The translations under genes and the position numbers were made by a program. This document shows positions 24,817-33,933 of a stretch of DNA of 64,000 nt, piece by piece (the first letter of the stretch is position 1; every line of letters starts with the position of its first letter). Below the pieces are notes generated by a model that was not told the origin of the DNA, did no database searches, and saw only the letters and a list, made by a program, of their open reading frames with translations. This DNA comes from Lachnospiraceae bacterium (GTDB lineage: Bacteria; Bacillota; Clostridia; Lachnospirales; Lachnospiraceae): NCBI GenBank assembly GCA_017453065.1, contig JAFTKW010000005.1:1-64000 (forward strand), written 5' to 3'.

Positions 24817-25230
24817 ATGGCAGTAGTTAACGAACTAATCAGAATAGAGGCAGATGGATCCATCAGCTTTGGAAACCACACTCTGACAGAAAAAGCAAAG
24901 CTGGAGGATTTCCAGTGTCAGGGTGATCTGCTCAAAGTAAAAACCTACAGTACAATGACCAAACTGGAAAAGAACGGAATGTTTTTGTATGAGTCCGTAC
25001 CAGGAACCAGCGTTGTACATTTTGTAGAGACTCCAGAAGGAGTAGAGTTCACTGTAGAAGGGGACAGTGACGCTCAGATTACGATTGGTCTTCAAAACGA
25101 TACAGACTACGAAGTGTTTGTGGCAGGAGAGAGTATGGGAACCATGACCACCAATTTTGGAGGCAAACTTAGTCTTTCTGCTAGCTTGGCAGGCGAAGGC
25201 GAAGTACAAATCAAGGTGGTTCAGGCTTAG
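24817..25230 (+). CDS. conserved hypothetical beta-rich protein
   Basis: This 137-residue protein starts with AGGAGG 9 nt upstream of ATG 24817. Alternating hydrophobic/polar residues (FTVEGDSDAQITIGLQND, EVFVAGESMGTMTTNFGGKLSLSA) suggest a small beta-sandwich. Similar short proteins are, as I recall, sometimes annotated as endosialidase-like in Lachnospiraceae, but no catalytic site is visible here. It has no signal peptide and lies between clpC and radA on the same strand. Confidence 0.6.
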   Translation: MAVVNELIRIEADGSISFGNHTLTEKAKLEDFQCQGDLLKVKTYSTMTKLEKNGMFLYESVPGTSVVHFVETPEGVEFTVEGDSDAQITIGLQNDTDYEVFVAGESMGTMTTNFGGKLSLSASLAGEGEVQIKVVQA

Positions 25231-25282
25231 CCTATCAAGATGATACAAATAAGTAAGGTCTAAAAATGCGAGGACAGAATGT

Positions 25283-26659
25283 ATGGCTAAGGGAAAACTC
25301 GTAAATATCTTTTATTGTCAGAATTGTGGTCATGAATCTACTAAGTGGATGGGACAGTGCCCAGGTTGCAGAGAGTGGAATACCTTTGTCGAGGAAACGG
25401 TAAGCCAGACCAGTGCCAAAGCGGGACGCAAAGCAAATGCTATGGGCGATGGCAGTAGCAAACCAGCTACATTGGCAGAGATTGAGACTACAGACGAAGA
25501 CAAAATGCATACAGGAATTGGAGAACTGGATAGAGTACTGGGAGGCGGCATCGTTGCTGGCTCCCTTACTTTAGTAGGAGGAGACCCAGGTATCGGTAAA
25601 TCCACCTTGTTGCTTCAGACTTGTAGGAATATTGCTTCTATGGGCAAAAAAGTGCTCTATATTTCGGGAGAGGAATCCCTAAAGCAGATTAAACTTAGAG
25701 CAAACAGAATTGGTCAGTTCACAGACGATTTACTTCTGTTGTGCGAGACCAACTTAGAAATCATCGAAGAAGTAATTCGCCGTGAGAACCCAGTGGTAGT
25801 GGTGATAGACTCCATCCAAACCATGTACAATGAAAATGTCAGCGCAGCGCCAGGAAGCGTTTCGCAGGTGCGTGAGTCTACGGGAGTGCTACTACAGCTT
25901 GCCAAAGGAATGGGCGTATCCATTTTTATCGTGGGTCATGTGACCAAAGAGGGTACTGTTGCAGGTCCAAGAGTGTTAGAACACATGGTAGATACGGTGC
26001 TTTACTTTGAGGGTGATAGACATGCTTCTTACCGAATCCTTCGAGGCGTGAAGAATCGTTTTGGTTCCACCAACGAAATCGGTGTATTTGAGATGAGAGA
26101 AGAGGGACTGGTGGAAGTGGCCAACCCTTCGGAATATATGCTAAGCGGCAGACCAGACAATGCCAGCGGAAGTGTGGTTTCCTGCTCTATGGAGGGCACC
26201 AGACCACTCTTGATAGAAATTCAGGCGCTGGTTTGCAGATCCAATTTCGGTATTCCACGCAGACAGGCTATCGGAACAGATTTCAATCGCGTAAACCTTC
26301 TGATGGCAGTGCTGGAAAAACGTATCGGTCTTCAGATGGGAGACTGCGACGCTTATGTGAATATCACAGGTGGTATTCGCATTGCAGAGCCAGCCATTGA
26401 CCTTGGCATTCTGATGGCAGTGGTTTCCAGTTTTCGCAATCGTACCATTGACCCGGGCACTATCGTGTTTGGCGAGGTGGGACTATCTGGCGAGGTGCGC
26501 GCCGTAAGTCAGGCATCACAGAGAGTAGCAGAGGCACAAAAACTTGGCTTTACTACTTGCATTCTCCCTTATGTCAGTGCGCAGAATTTAAAGGATGTAA
26601 AAGGCATCAAGGTTATCGGAGTTAAAACGGTACAGGATGTGGTAGATTTAATTAAGTAA
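25283..26659 (+). CDS. radA: DNA repair protein RadA
   Basis: This 458-residue protein promotes branch migration in recombination. The N-terminal zinc finger CQNCG...CPGC (about 11-31), Walker A GGDPGIGKSTLL (about 97-108), the RadA-specific KNRFGS motif (about 257-262) and a C-terminal Lon-protease-like domain are all present in order and at usual length. Confidence 0.96.
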   Translation: MAKGKLVNIFYCQNCGHESTKWMGQCPGCREWNTFVEETVSQTSAKAGRKANAMGDGSSKPATLAEIETTDEDKMHTGIGELDRVLGGGIVAGSLTLVGGDPGIGKSTLLLQTCRNIASMGKKVLYISGEESLKQIKLRANRIGQFTDDLLLLCETNLEIIEEVIRRENPVVVVIDSIQTMYNENVSAAPGSVSQVRESTGVLLQLAKGMGVSIFIVGHVTKEGTVAGPRVLEHMVDTVLYFEGDRHASYRILRGVKNRFGSTNEIGVFEMREEGLVEVANPSEYMLSGRPDNASGSVVSCSMEGTRPLLIEIQALVCRSNFGIPRRQAIGTDFNRVNLLMAVLEKRIGLQMGDCDAYVNITGGIRIAEPAIDLGILMAVVSSFRNRTIDPGTIVFGEVGLSGEVRAVSQASQRVAEAQKLGFTTCILPYVSAQNLKDVKGIKVIGVKTVQDVVDLIK

Positions 26660-26681
26660 AAAAATAACACCTTAATGAAAA

Positions 26682-26716
26682 AAGGCTCATTTCTTTGGAA
26701 ATGGGTCTTTTTTATA
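26682..26716 (+). terminator. Rho-independent terminator after radA
   Basis: GGCTCATTTC (26684-26693) pairs with GAAATGGGTC (26698-26707) around a short loop and runs into TTTTTT. Confidence 0.85.
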
Positions 26717-26758
26717 ATTGTGAAAAAAGGAAACTTTGGTTAAACGGAGGGATAGGCT

Positions 26759-27385
26759 ATGTGGAATGAACGGAGAGCCAGAGAAGCCTTGTTAGATACC
26801 ATTGCGGACGTTCGCATGGACGGAACCATGGCATCTATTTCGGGGACAGATGCTCCCAATATACTAATCACGAAATCTTTGCAGCAGTACATAGAGCAAA
26901 CCCAGGATATATCCGTGTTGATGGAGGAGAGGACTTATTTTGACGATATATCCCACCATTTTGGTCTGGATGCAAAAACAGAAAAGGAGCGAAGGGGAGC
27001 CGTATATAAAGGAACAATCATAGAGCACCTTTTAGTGCTACAACTGGTGCAATTCTACGAGATAGTGGATGAGGCAAAAGAGACGGCTGACAAAGCACAG
27101 CAGTTGTCAGATAGTTTGAACTGTGTGGCTGCATGGATACAAGATTTACAGGATGGGTACTGTACAAGGCATTTGGAGATAGCAGTAGAGTTAGATGTGC
27201 TGTTGGCCCATAGAGAGGATTTGCTAAAGGAAGAATCCTACGGCAAGAAAGTGTTAGATAAATACAAAACGTCCATATATACAGAAAGATTTGGAGTAAA
27301 AACACATCTGCCTGCAAAAATGGTAATCGATAGTTTGACGAGCAAAGCCAAATGGCTAAATGGTAAGGAGGATATAGATGAATAG
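26759..27385 (+). CDS. hypothetical protein
   Basis: This 208-residue helical protein has no signal peptide or motif I recognise. GGAGGG is upstream of ATG 26759. Its end overlaps the GH30 gene by 8 bp, so the two are translationally coupled. No function is proposed. Confidence 0.6.
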   Translation: MWNERRAREALLDTIADVRMDGTMASISGTDAPNILITKSLQQYIEQTQDISVLMEERTYFDDISHHFGLDAKTEKERRGAVYKGTIIEHLLVLQLVQFYEIVDEAKETADKAQQLSDSLNCVAAWIQDLQDGYCTRHLEIAVELDVLLAHREDLLKEESYGKKVLDKYKTSIYTERFGVKTHLPAKMVIDSLTSKAKWLNGKEDIDE

Positions 27386-28724
27386 CAGAATTATTCAGAC
27401 TGTGCCAGAAAAAGGGATTTACTGGCAGGAGGAAACGAAAGAGGTAAAGTTTGAAGGGGACTGTATGCATTCGGTGGAACTTTATCCGGATTTACAGGAA
27501 CAGACCATGAGAGGTTTCGGCGGAGCATTTACAGAGGCAAGTGCTCATACCTGGAGTGGTCTGACTAATGAGGGCAAAGAAGAAGTGATTAAAGCCTATT
27601 TTGGAGAAGAAGGTCTTTGTTACAATCTTGGCCGTATCCATGTTCATAGCTGCGACTTCGCACTTGGGAATTACACCTATGTGAAGGAAGGCGATGAGAC
27701 CTTGGCATCTTTTTCTATTGCTCATGATGAGGCTGAGATTCTCCCTATGTTGCGTAAGGCTATCGAGGAAGCAGCAAAAAGAAATGAGCAGATGCAGTTT
27801 CTGACATCACCTTGGTCTCCACCAGCGTATATGAAGACCAATGGAGATATGAACCATGGTGGAAGATTGAAAAAAGAGTGTTATGAACTTTGGGCCAAAT
27901 ACTATGTGAAGTTCCTCCTGGCATACAAAGAGGCGGGCGTAGATATCCGTTTCTTGACTATTCAGAATGAGCAGGAAGCTACACAGACTTGGGACTCCTG
28001 TGAGTACAATCCTTGGGAGGAAGCGGAATTTATCAGAGATTACCTGTCTAAAGAATTGAAAGCGGCGGGCCTGGATTACATCGAGATTTTGGTATGGGAT
28101 CACAACAAAGAAGGTATGTACCGCAGAACCAAGGAGGCTTTAGTGGCAATTGGTCAGGACAAAGATTTGATTGGTGGCGTAGCGGTGCATTGGTACACGG
28201 GAGATCATTTTGATGCAATCCGAGCAGTGCGCAAGGCTTTTCCAGACAAAGCGGTATTCTTTACGGAAGGTTGCGTAGAGTTTTCCAGATTCTCACCATC
28301 TGACGAAGTACATATGGCAGAGATGTATGCCCATGATATGATTGGAAACTTTGGGGCAGGCGTGGAGGCCTTTTTCGACTGGAACTTGCTTTTGGATGAA
28401 AAAGGTGGTCCTAACCATGTGGGAAACTTTTGTGCAGCACCTATGATGCTTGAGGGAGATAAAGCGACGAAAAGACTTTCATATTATTATATAGGTCAGA
28501 TTTCCAGATATGTAAGGCCTGGTGCTCGTATGATGCTTACAAGCTGCTACTGTAAGGATTTGGAAGTAGTGGGCTTTGTAAATCCAGATGGAGAAAAAGT
28601 GGTAGTTCTTTTAAATCCAACAGATAAGGAACTTCCTGCGGCCATTAGACACAATGAAGGCGGCCAGGGTGTATATCATGTGCTTGCACCACATAGCATA
28701 GCGACGGTTTGCTTTGCAGACTGA
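27378..28724 (+). CDS. GH30-family glycoside hydrolase
   Basis: This 448-residue protein reads as glycoside hydrolase family 30 (glucosylceramidase-like): RGFGGAFTEAS near 50, SPWSPPAYMKTNG near 143-155, acid/base Glu in TIQNEQEA (about 197), and nucleophile Glu in FFTEGCVEF (about 298), with a C-terminal beta domain. There is no signal peptide, so it should act on imported oligosaccharides. Retaining beta-glucosidase or beta-1,6-glucanase activity is most usual, but the substrate cannot be fixed from sequence. The transporter genes that follow by 161 bp probably supply the substrate. Confidence 0.88.
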   Translation: MNSRIIQTVPEKGIYWQEETKEVKFEGDCMHSVELYPDLQEQTMRGFGGAFTEASAHTWSGLTNEGKEEVIKAYFGEEGLCYNLGRIHVHSCDFALGNYTYVKEGDETLASFSIAHDEAEILPMLRKAIEEAAKRNEQMQFLTSPWSPPAYMKTNGDMNHGGRLKKECYELWAKYYVKFLLAYKEAGVDIRFLTIQNEQEATQTWDSCEYNPWEEAEFIRDYLSKELKAAGLDYIEILVWDHNKEGMYRRTKEALVAIGQDKDLIGGVAVHWYTGDHFDAIRAVRKAFPDKAVFFTEGCVEFSRFSPSDEVHMAEMYAHDMIGNFGAGVEAFFDWNLLLDEKGGPNHVGNFCAAPMMLEGDKATKRLSYYYIGQISRYVRPGARMMLTSCYCKDLEVVGFVNPDGEKVVVLLNPTDKELPAAIRHNEGGQGVYHVLAPHSIATVCFAD

Positions 28725-28830
28725 GAAGTCTTACATAAAAGGGACACTAAGAAGGTTCCTAAATTTTAGACACCTAAAAAAAGAACACCATAATAAAATT
28801 TAAAACGTTTTTTTGCAAAATCGTAAGAAA

Positions 28831-28836
28831 TATAAT
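28831..28836 (+). promoter_or_regulatory. candidate -10 box before the binding-protein gene
   Basis: TATAAT at 28831-28836 lies 50 bp before the binding-protein start. The -35 region is only a T run, so the promoter is either weak or needs an activator, such as the YesN-type regulator encoded downstream. A pure sequence match of this kind is weak evidence. Confidence 0.35.
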
Positions 28837-28885
28837 GAACTTACAAACAAGGAACGAGTAAACCGTTCAAAAAGGAGGATGAATT

Positions 28886-30256
28886 ATGAAATTCAAAAAG
28901 TTGACAGCTTTATTGTTGGCTGGGGTTATGGCTCTCTCCGTAGCAGCTTGTGGGGGTAACAAGCAGAGTGATGCCTATGACGCAGATGGTAACTTGACAG
29001 GAAAATTGATTGTTTGGACATTGGCAGCAGACCTTGAGAAATTCTCTGCTAGATTCGCTGAGATGAATCCAAACGTAGAAGTTGAAACAGTTGTAATCGC
29101 ACCAGGTGATTACCCTGCAAAACTTACAGCAGCTCTTAACGGTAAGTCTGATGAACCAGACATCATCGTTGGTGAGCCACAGATGCTCGGAAACTTCTTC
29201 GACGCAGGTTACTTTGAGGACCTTACACAGGATCCTTACAATGCAAAAGACTACGAAGGCAAAATCGTAGACTATGTATGGGAAGTTGGTCAGGATTCCA
29301 ACGGTATCCAGAGAGCAATCTCTTACCAGATTACACCAGCTGGTTTCTATTACAGAAGAGACATCGCTACTAAAGTATTTGGTACAGATGATCCAGAAGA
29401 AATCGGCAAATTGTTCGCAAGCTATGACAGCATCGTAGACGCTGGTATCAAGTTGAAAGATGCTGGATACAGAATCTTTGCTTCTGACGCTGAAACAAAC
29501 TACTTCTCCGGCGATAGCGCTTGGGTAATTGATGGCAAACTTAACGTTGACCAGGGCAGATATGAATACATGGATCTTTGTGTAGAACTTTACCAGAAAG
29601 ATCTTACAGCTTACGCTTCTCAGTGGGCGACTCCTTGGTACATGGCTATGAAGGGTCAGGTTCCTATTCTTACAGCTGAAACTCAGTGGGGAACAGACGA
29701 AATGAACATCTGGGATGCTGAATCTTTCGCAGCAGCTACAGAAGGTATGGAAACAACAGAAGTATTCGCATTTGGTCTTCCAGCATGGGGCGTACTTACA
29801 CTTAAAGACAACTGTGGCGATACATCCGGTTCTTGGGGCGTTTGCTCCGGTCCTGCATACGGATTCGGTGGTGGTACATTTATCGGTATCAGCGCATACT
29901 CCGATTGCAAAGCACTTGCTTGGGAATACCTTAAATTCTGTACTTTGAACGAAGATACAGCTGACTGGTGGATTGAAGAGTCCCAGGGAGATACAGTTTC
30001 TTTGGTATCCGCACTTGAAAAACATGCAGACGATGAAAACGCTGTTTACGGCGGACAGAAGCTTTACGCTTTCTGGCTTGAGCAGGCTAAGGGAATTGAC
30101 TACTCCAAGGTTACAAAATACGATACAGAAATCGGAAATGCTTGGGGCGCAGCAATCACAGCAGTTAAGACTGGTGAAAAGTCCAAAGAAGAAGCAGTAA
30201 ACGAATTCTATGATGTAGTAGCAGCTACATATCCAGATCTTACAATCGAAAGATAA
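28886..30256 (+). CDS. sugar ABC transporter binding lipoprotein
   Basis: This 456-residue family 1 extracellular binding protein has a signal peptide with lipobox SVAACGG (Cys about 22), so it is lipid-anchored outside the cell. The body has the usual bilobed fold signs (KLIVWTLAADLEKFSARF, GDYPAKLTAAL). Codon use is strongly biased, as in highly expressed genes. AAAGGAGG precedes the ATG. A GC-rich hairpin follows the stop before the permease genes. Confidence 0.92.
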   Translation: MKFKKLTALLLAGVMALSVAACGGNKQSDAYDADGNLTGKLIVWTLAADLEKFSARFAEMNPNVEVETVVIAPGDYPAKLTAALNGKSDEPDIIVGEPQMLGNFFDAGYFEDLTQDPYNAKDYEGKIVDYVWEVGQDSNGIQRAISYQITPAGFYYRRDIATKVFGTDDPEEIGKLFASYDSIVDAGIKLKDAGYRIFASDAETNYFSGDSAWVIDGKLNVDQGRYEYMDLCVELYQKDLTAYASQWATPWYMAMKGQVPILTAETQWGTDEMNIWDAESFAAATEGMETTEVFAFGLPAWGVLTLKDNCGDTSGSWGVCSGPAYGFGGGTFIGISAYSDCKALAWEYLKFCTLNEDTADWWIEESQGDTVSLVSALEKHADDENAVYGGQKLYAFWLEQAKGIDYSKVTKYDTEIGNAWGAAITAVKTGEKSKEEAVNEFYDVVAATYPDLTIER

Positions 30257-30277
30257 TTAAAGCTAAAGTAATATTGA

Positions 30278-30300
30278 GGGGGAGGGGATAGCCCTCCCCC
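30278..30300 (+). terminator. hairpin between binding protein and permease genes
   Basis: GGGGGAGGG (30278-30286) pairs perfectly with CCCTCCCCC (30292-30300). Only a short, interrupted T run follows, so it is more likely a partial terminator or mRNA 3'-end stabiliser that raises binding protein relative to permeases. Confidence 0.65.
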
Positions 30301-30334
30301 TGTTACTGAGAACGGACCAATGGAGGTAATACAT

Positions 30335-31297
30335 ATGGCAAAGACCGTCAAAGAGAATAAACAACCAAAGAGAAGGAATGTGGACAATGTAGCCTATCTT
30401 TTTGTCTTGCCTTTTGTTGTTGTGTTTTTAGTATTTAGTTTATATCCAGTGCTTCGTACGCTTTATTTGAGTTTTTCCCAATATCCAGGATATGGAGAAC
30501 CAAAATGGACTGGTCTGGCAAACTATATTCGTGTAGTTAAGGACAAATATTTCTGGCAGGCACTGTGGAACACAGTGCGTATCTGGAGTGTAAATATCAT
30601 ACTTCAGCTTGGTCTAGCATTCCTGCTTACGATCATCTTTAATGATATGAAGTACAAAATGCGTGGTCTTGGTGTGTACAGAGCATTGTTCTATTTGCCA
30701 AACCTGATTGCTGCTACTTCGGTATCCTTCCTGTTTAAGACGCTTCTTGACTGGAAGACAGGTAGCTTGAATATCATGCTCAATGAATTGGGTGTAAACA
30801 AATTACTTGCTTGGCTAAGTGAAAATGTTAGCTGGATTGACTTAGAAGTACCACTGAACTGGTTGAACGATGCAACGTTGACATCTAACTCGATTGCTGT
30901 TATTGGAGCTTGGATGTGGTTTGGTAACTCTTTTATCCTTTTGATGGCTGGTGTACAGGGTATCAACAAAGATTATTTTGAGGCAGCTGCTATTGATGGG
31001 GCTGGTAGATGGACTATTTTTGCAAAGATTACCATGCCACTGTTGAGACCGATTATGCTCTATGTGGCAGTGACATCCTTGATTGGTGGTCTTCAGATGT
31101 TCGATATTCCACATTTGATGACACAGGGAAATGCTTATATGCATGATGGACCTATCAGAACCGTGGTAATGTACATGTACAGATTCGGTTTCCAGACTTA
31201 TGACGTGGGATATGCAGCAGCTATCGCATACTGCCTGTTCTTTATCATTGCTATCATTTCAGTGATGCAGGTTAGATTCTTAGGAAAGGAGGAGTAA
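30335..31297 (+). CDS. sugar ABC transporter permease (UgpA/LacF type)
   Basis: This 320-residue inner-membrane protein has six hydrophobic segments and the EAA-type cytoplasmic loop (FEAAAIDGAGRWTIFAKITMP). ATG 30335 is chosen because TGGAGG lies directly upstream; an earlier ATG at 30320 would add five residues. The next gene starts 2 bp after its stop. No ATPase gene is present in the locus. Confidence 0.92.
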   Translation: MAKTVKENKQPKRRNVDNVAYLFVLPFVVVFLVFSLYPVLRTLYLSFSQYPGYGEPKWTGLANYIRVVKDKYFWQALWNTVRIWSVNIILQLGLAFLLTIIFNDMKYKMRGLGVYRALFYLPNLIAATSVSFLFKTLLDWKTGSLNIMLNELGVNKLLAWLSENVSWIDLEVPLNWLNDATLTSNSIAVIGAWMWFGNSFILLMAGVQGINKDYFEAAAIDGAGRWTIFAKITMPLLRPIMLYVAVTSLIGGLQMFDIPHLMTQGNAYMHDGPIRTVVMYMYRFGFQTYDVGYAAAIAYCLFFIIAIISVMQVRFLGKEE

Positions 31298-31299
31298 TC

Positions 31300-32127
31300 A
31301 TGGGTTATAAGATAAAAAAAGGTATTTTGTATTTTTGCGTAACCTTTCTTGCTTTTATCTGTTTGCTTCCTTTCTGGATGATGATTGTCAACTCCACTAG
31401 AACAGCAAATGAGATTTCTACTTCCTTCGCAATTTTGCCAGGAACAAATTTGGTGGAAAACTGGAAGACTGTATTTGGTTATTTCAATCCTTTTAAAGGT
31501 ATGTGGAACAGCCTTTTGGTTGCAGTGCCAGCAACTGTGCTGACCTCTTATTTCTCCGCACTGACAGCGTATGCGCTTGCAATTTACAAATTCAAAGGAA
31601 GAAACCTTTTGTTTGGAGTAATTCTGGTATTTATGATGATTCCTGGACAGCTCAGCTTGCTTGGATTTTATGACTTGGTTGCCAGCCTTAGATTGGTGAA
31701 CTCATACATACCATTGATTGTACCTGCTATTGCAGCTCCCGGTACCGTGTTTTTCCTCCGTCAGTATGTGTTATCGATACTTCCAAAATCATTGCTGGAA
31801 GCTGCAAGAATCGATGGTGCTGGTGAAATTCACATTTTCCATCGCATCGTATTGCCTATCATGGCACCTGCTATTGCCACCATGGCGATCGGCGCATTTA
31901 TTGGAAACTGGAATGCATACCTAGTTCCATTGGTACTGCTTAACTCACCAAAGAAATTTACACTGCCAGTTATGATTGCTTCTCTTTCTGCATCTCAGGA
32001 TGTATCTACCAATCTTGGTGCGACTTACCTTGCAGTGGCAATCTCTGTAGTGCCAATTTTGATTGTTTTCGCATTCTGCTCTAAATACATCATTAGTAGT
32101 ATTTCTGCAGGTAGCGTGAAAGAATAA
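31300..32127 (+). CDS. sugar ABC transporter permease (UgpE/LacG type)
   Basis: This 275-residue six-segment membrane protein is the partner permease. It has the EAA loop (LEAARIDGAGEIHIFHRIVLP) and the conserved FLRQYV stretch. GGAGGAG precedes its ATG. Together with the preceding permease it would form the channel for the GH30-linked transporter. Confidence 0.92.
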   Translation: MGYKIKKGILYFCVTFLAFICLLPFWMMIVNSTRTANEISTSFAILPGTNLVENWKTVFGYFNPFKGMWNSLLVAVPATVLTSYFSALTAYALAIYKFKGRNLLFGVILVFMMIPGQLSLLGFYDLVASLRLVNSYIPLIVPAIAAPGTVFFLRQYVLSILPKSLLEAARIDGAGEIHIFHRIVLPIMAPAIATMAIGAFIGNWNAYLVPLVLLNSPKKFTLPVMIASLSASQDVSTNLGATYLAVAISVVPILIVFAFCSKYIISSISAGSVKE

Positions 32128-32163
32128 GTACGAGTTATACTTTAACTTCTCCTAATATAATAG

Positions 32164-32208
32164 AACACTAAGGTGCAAGGGCGTAGAGTCCTTGCATCTT
32201 GGCGTGTT
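32164..32208 (+). terminator. hairpin before the second binding-protein gene
   Basis: AAGGTGCAAGG (32170-32180) pairs with CCTTGCATCTT (32190-32200) and is flanked by AACAC/GTGTT, giving about 16 bp of stem. There is no strong T tail. It may separate expression of the permease genes from the downstream binding protein and two-component genes. Confidence 0.5.
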
Positions 32209-32250
32209 GTTTGCTAAAGTATAAGTGAGAAAAAGACGGGAGAGATTCCT

Positions 32251-33933
32251 ATGAAACAAGGCAAAAATCAATCAAAAAACAATAGAGTAAAAAGCGTAGC
32301 AACAGCCTTTGGGGCATTAGGATTAGCTCTTTCTATGTTGCTTTGCGGCTGCGGACAGACAGATACTCCAAAGCAGGATGCAGAGGCTTCTTCTAAGGTA
32401 TCACAGCCTGAGCAGATACCAGAAGATGCTCCAGGATGGATGAAGCATGCGGATGATGAGGTAGTGCTGGATTGGTACATTAATTTCTCCTGGTACAACA
32501 CACCATGGGGAAACAATGCGGTTTCCAAGAAGATTACAGAGGATACAGGTGTATCAGTGAATTTCATTACTCCTGTTGGAAATGCAGCAGAGAAGTTCGA
32601 TGCGCTGATTTCTTCCAATACCTTGCCAGATTTGATTACTTTAGGCTGGTGGGAATCTCAGCTGGACGAAATGATTAGCGGAGATATGGTTTATGCGCTC
32701 AATCAGCTGGCAGATGATTACGATGCTTATTTTTGGCAGGTGGCAGATCCCACCAAAGTAGATTGGTATACAGCGGCAGATGGCAATCTGTACTGCTATC
32801 CGAACTCTTCTTATGTGCCACAGGACTATGAGGAGTATGACAACATTGCATCCAATCAGACTTTTTTGGTTCGTAAGGATATCTATGAAGCCATTGGAAG
32901 TCCAGATATGAGCTCGCCACAGGGATTCATAGATGCGGTTCGCAAGGCTGCAGAGATGTTTCCAGAGGTGGATGGCTATCCGTTGATTCCAATCGGAGCC
33001 CATATCTTTACAGATACAGGATGCGATTCTTTTGATAAGCATTTGTGGAACTTTTTAGCTGTTCCTTATGAACAGGATGGCGTTTATTACGACAGATATA
33101 CCAATGAAGACTATATTACATGGCTTAAGGCATTTCGTGAACTTGGAGCTGATGGGTATCTGAAAGAAGATATCTTCATTGACCAACGAACTCAGATGGA
33201 TGAAAAACTTGCTAGAGGTCAGTATTTTTGTATGATTTATCAGCGTACAGATATGGCGGCACAGCAAGCACAGTTGTATGCGGAGAATCCAGACAAGATA
33301 TACATGGCAATTGATGGACCAAAGAATGCAGCAGGGGATGACCATGTGCTTCCTGGTGCTGGCATTAACGGATGGACAGTAACTCTGATTTCCAAGAATT
33401 GTGAGCGTCCAGACAGGGCCATCGAATTTTTGTCTTATCTCATGAGTGAAGAAGGACAGATTGCCACTTTCCTAGGTGTGGAAGGTGTAACCTATGATAT
33501 TGTAGATGGGCAGATGGAACTGAAAAGTGAAATACAGGATCTAATCAACACCAACCGGGCAGAGTATGACAGACTATATGGGGCGGACAATGCATACTGG
33601 ATGATGCAGGACAATATTGCTCAGCTCAAATGGAAACAGCCTTTGACAGAGCCAAATGGGCAGTTAGAGGAATGGACTTACCCATATAGTAGTTATTTGG
33701 GACAGTATGAGATTAGTTTTGATGCCAATACCGAAGAAGGTAGCATTTACACCAAGGTCCAGGAACTTTGGAGTAAGGCGTTGCCGAAACTTTTGTTGGC
33801 GCCTACGGAAGAAGAATTTGATCGTATTTTTGCAGAGTTTTTGCAGGCGAGAGAGGCACTTGGCTATGACAAGGTAATTAAGGCCTGCACCGAACAGATT
33901 AAAGAGAATAAAAAACGACTGGGTATTGATTAA
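32251..33933 (+). CDS. large extracellular binding lipoprotein (LplA-like)
   Basis: This 560-residue binding protein has a signal peptide ending in a lipobox (SMLLCGCGQ). It is longer than usual sugar-binding proteins and resembles LplA/YtcQ-type proteins, which often sit beside YesM/YesN sensors. It lacks its own permeases in this locus: the permeases lie upstream after a hairpin. It ends directly before the histidine kinase gene (33933/33934). It may present a ligand to that sensor or serve the same transporter as a second binding protein. Confidence 0.85.
   Translation: MKQGKNQSKNNRVKSVATAFGALGLALSMLLCGCGQTDTPKQDAEASSKVSQPEQIPEDAPGWMKHADDEVVLDWYINFSWYNTPWGNNAVSKKITEDTGVSVNFITPVGNAAEKFDALISSNTLPDLITLGWWESQLDEMISGDMVYALNQLADDYDAYFWQVADPTKVDWYTAADGNLYCYPNSSYVPQDYEEYDNIASNQTFLVRKDIYEAIGSPDMSSPQGFIDAVRKAAEMFPEVDGYPLIPIGAHIFTDTGCDSFDKHLWNFLAVPYEQDGVYYDRYTNEDYITWLKAFRELGADGYLKEDIFIDQRTQMDEKLARGQYFCMIYQRTDMAAQQAQLYAENPDKIYMAIDGPKNAAGDDHVLPGAGINGWTVTLISKNCERPDRAIEFLSYLMSEEGQIATFLGVEGVTYDIVDGQMELKSEIQDLINTNRAEYDRLYGADNAYWMMQDNIAQLKWKQPLTEPNGQLEEWTYPYSSYLGQYEISFDANTEEGSIYTKVQELWSKALPKLLLAPTEEEFDRIFAEFLQAREALGYDKVIKACTEQIKENKKRLGID

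Noticed and set aside
28910-30025. 371-codon open frame antisense to the binding-protein gene
   Set aside because: It is a shadow of strong codon bias in the sense gene, lacks a ribosome binding site and gives a Cys/Phe/Ser-rich product with no domain.
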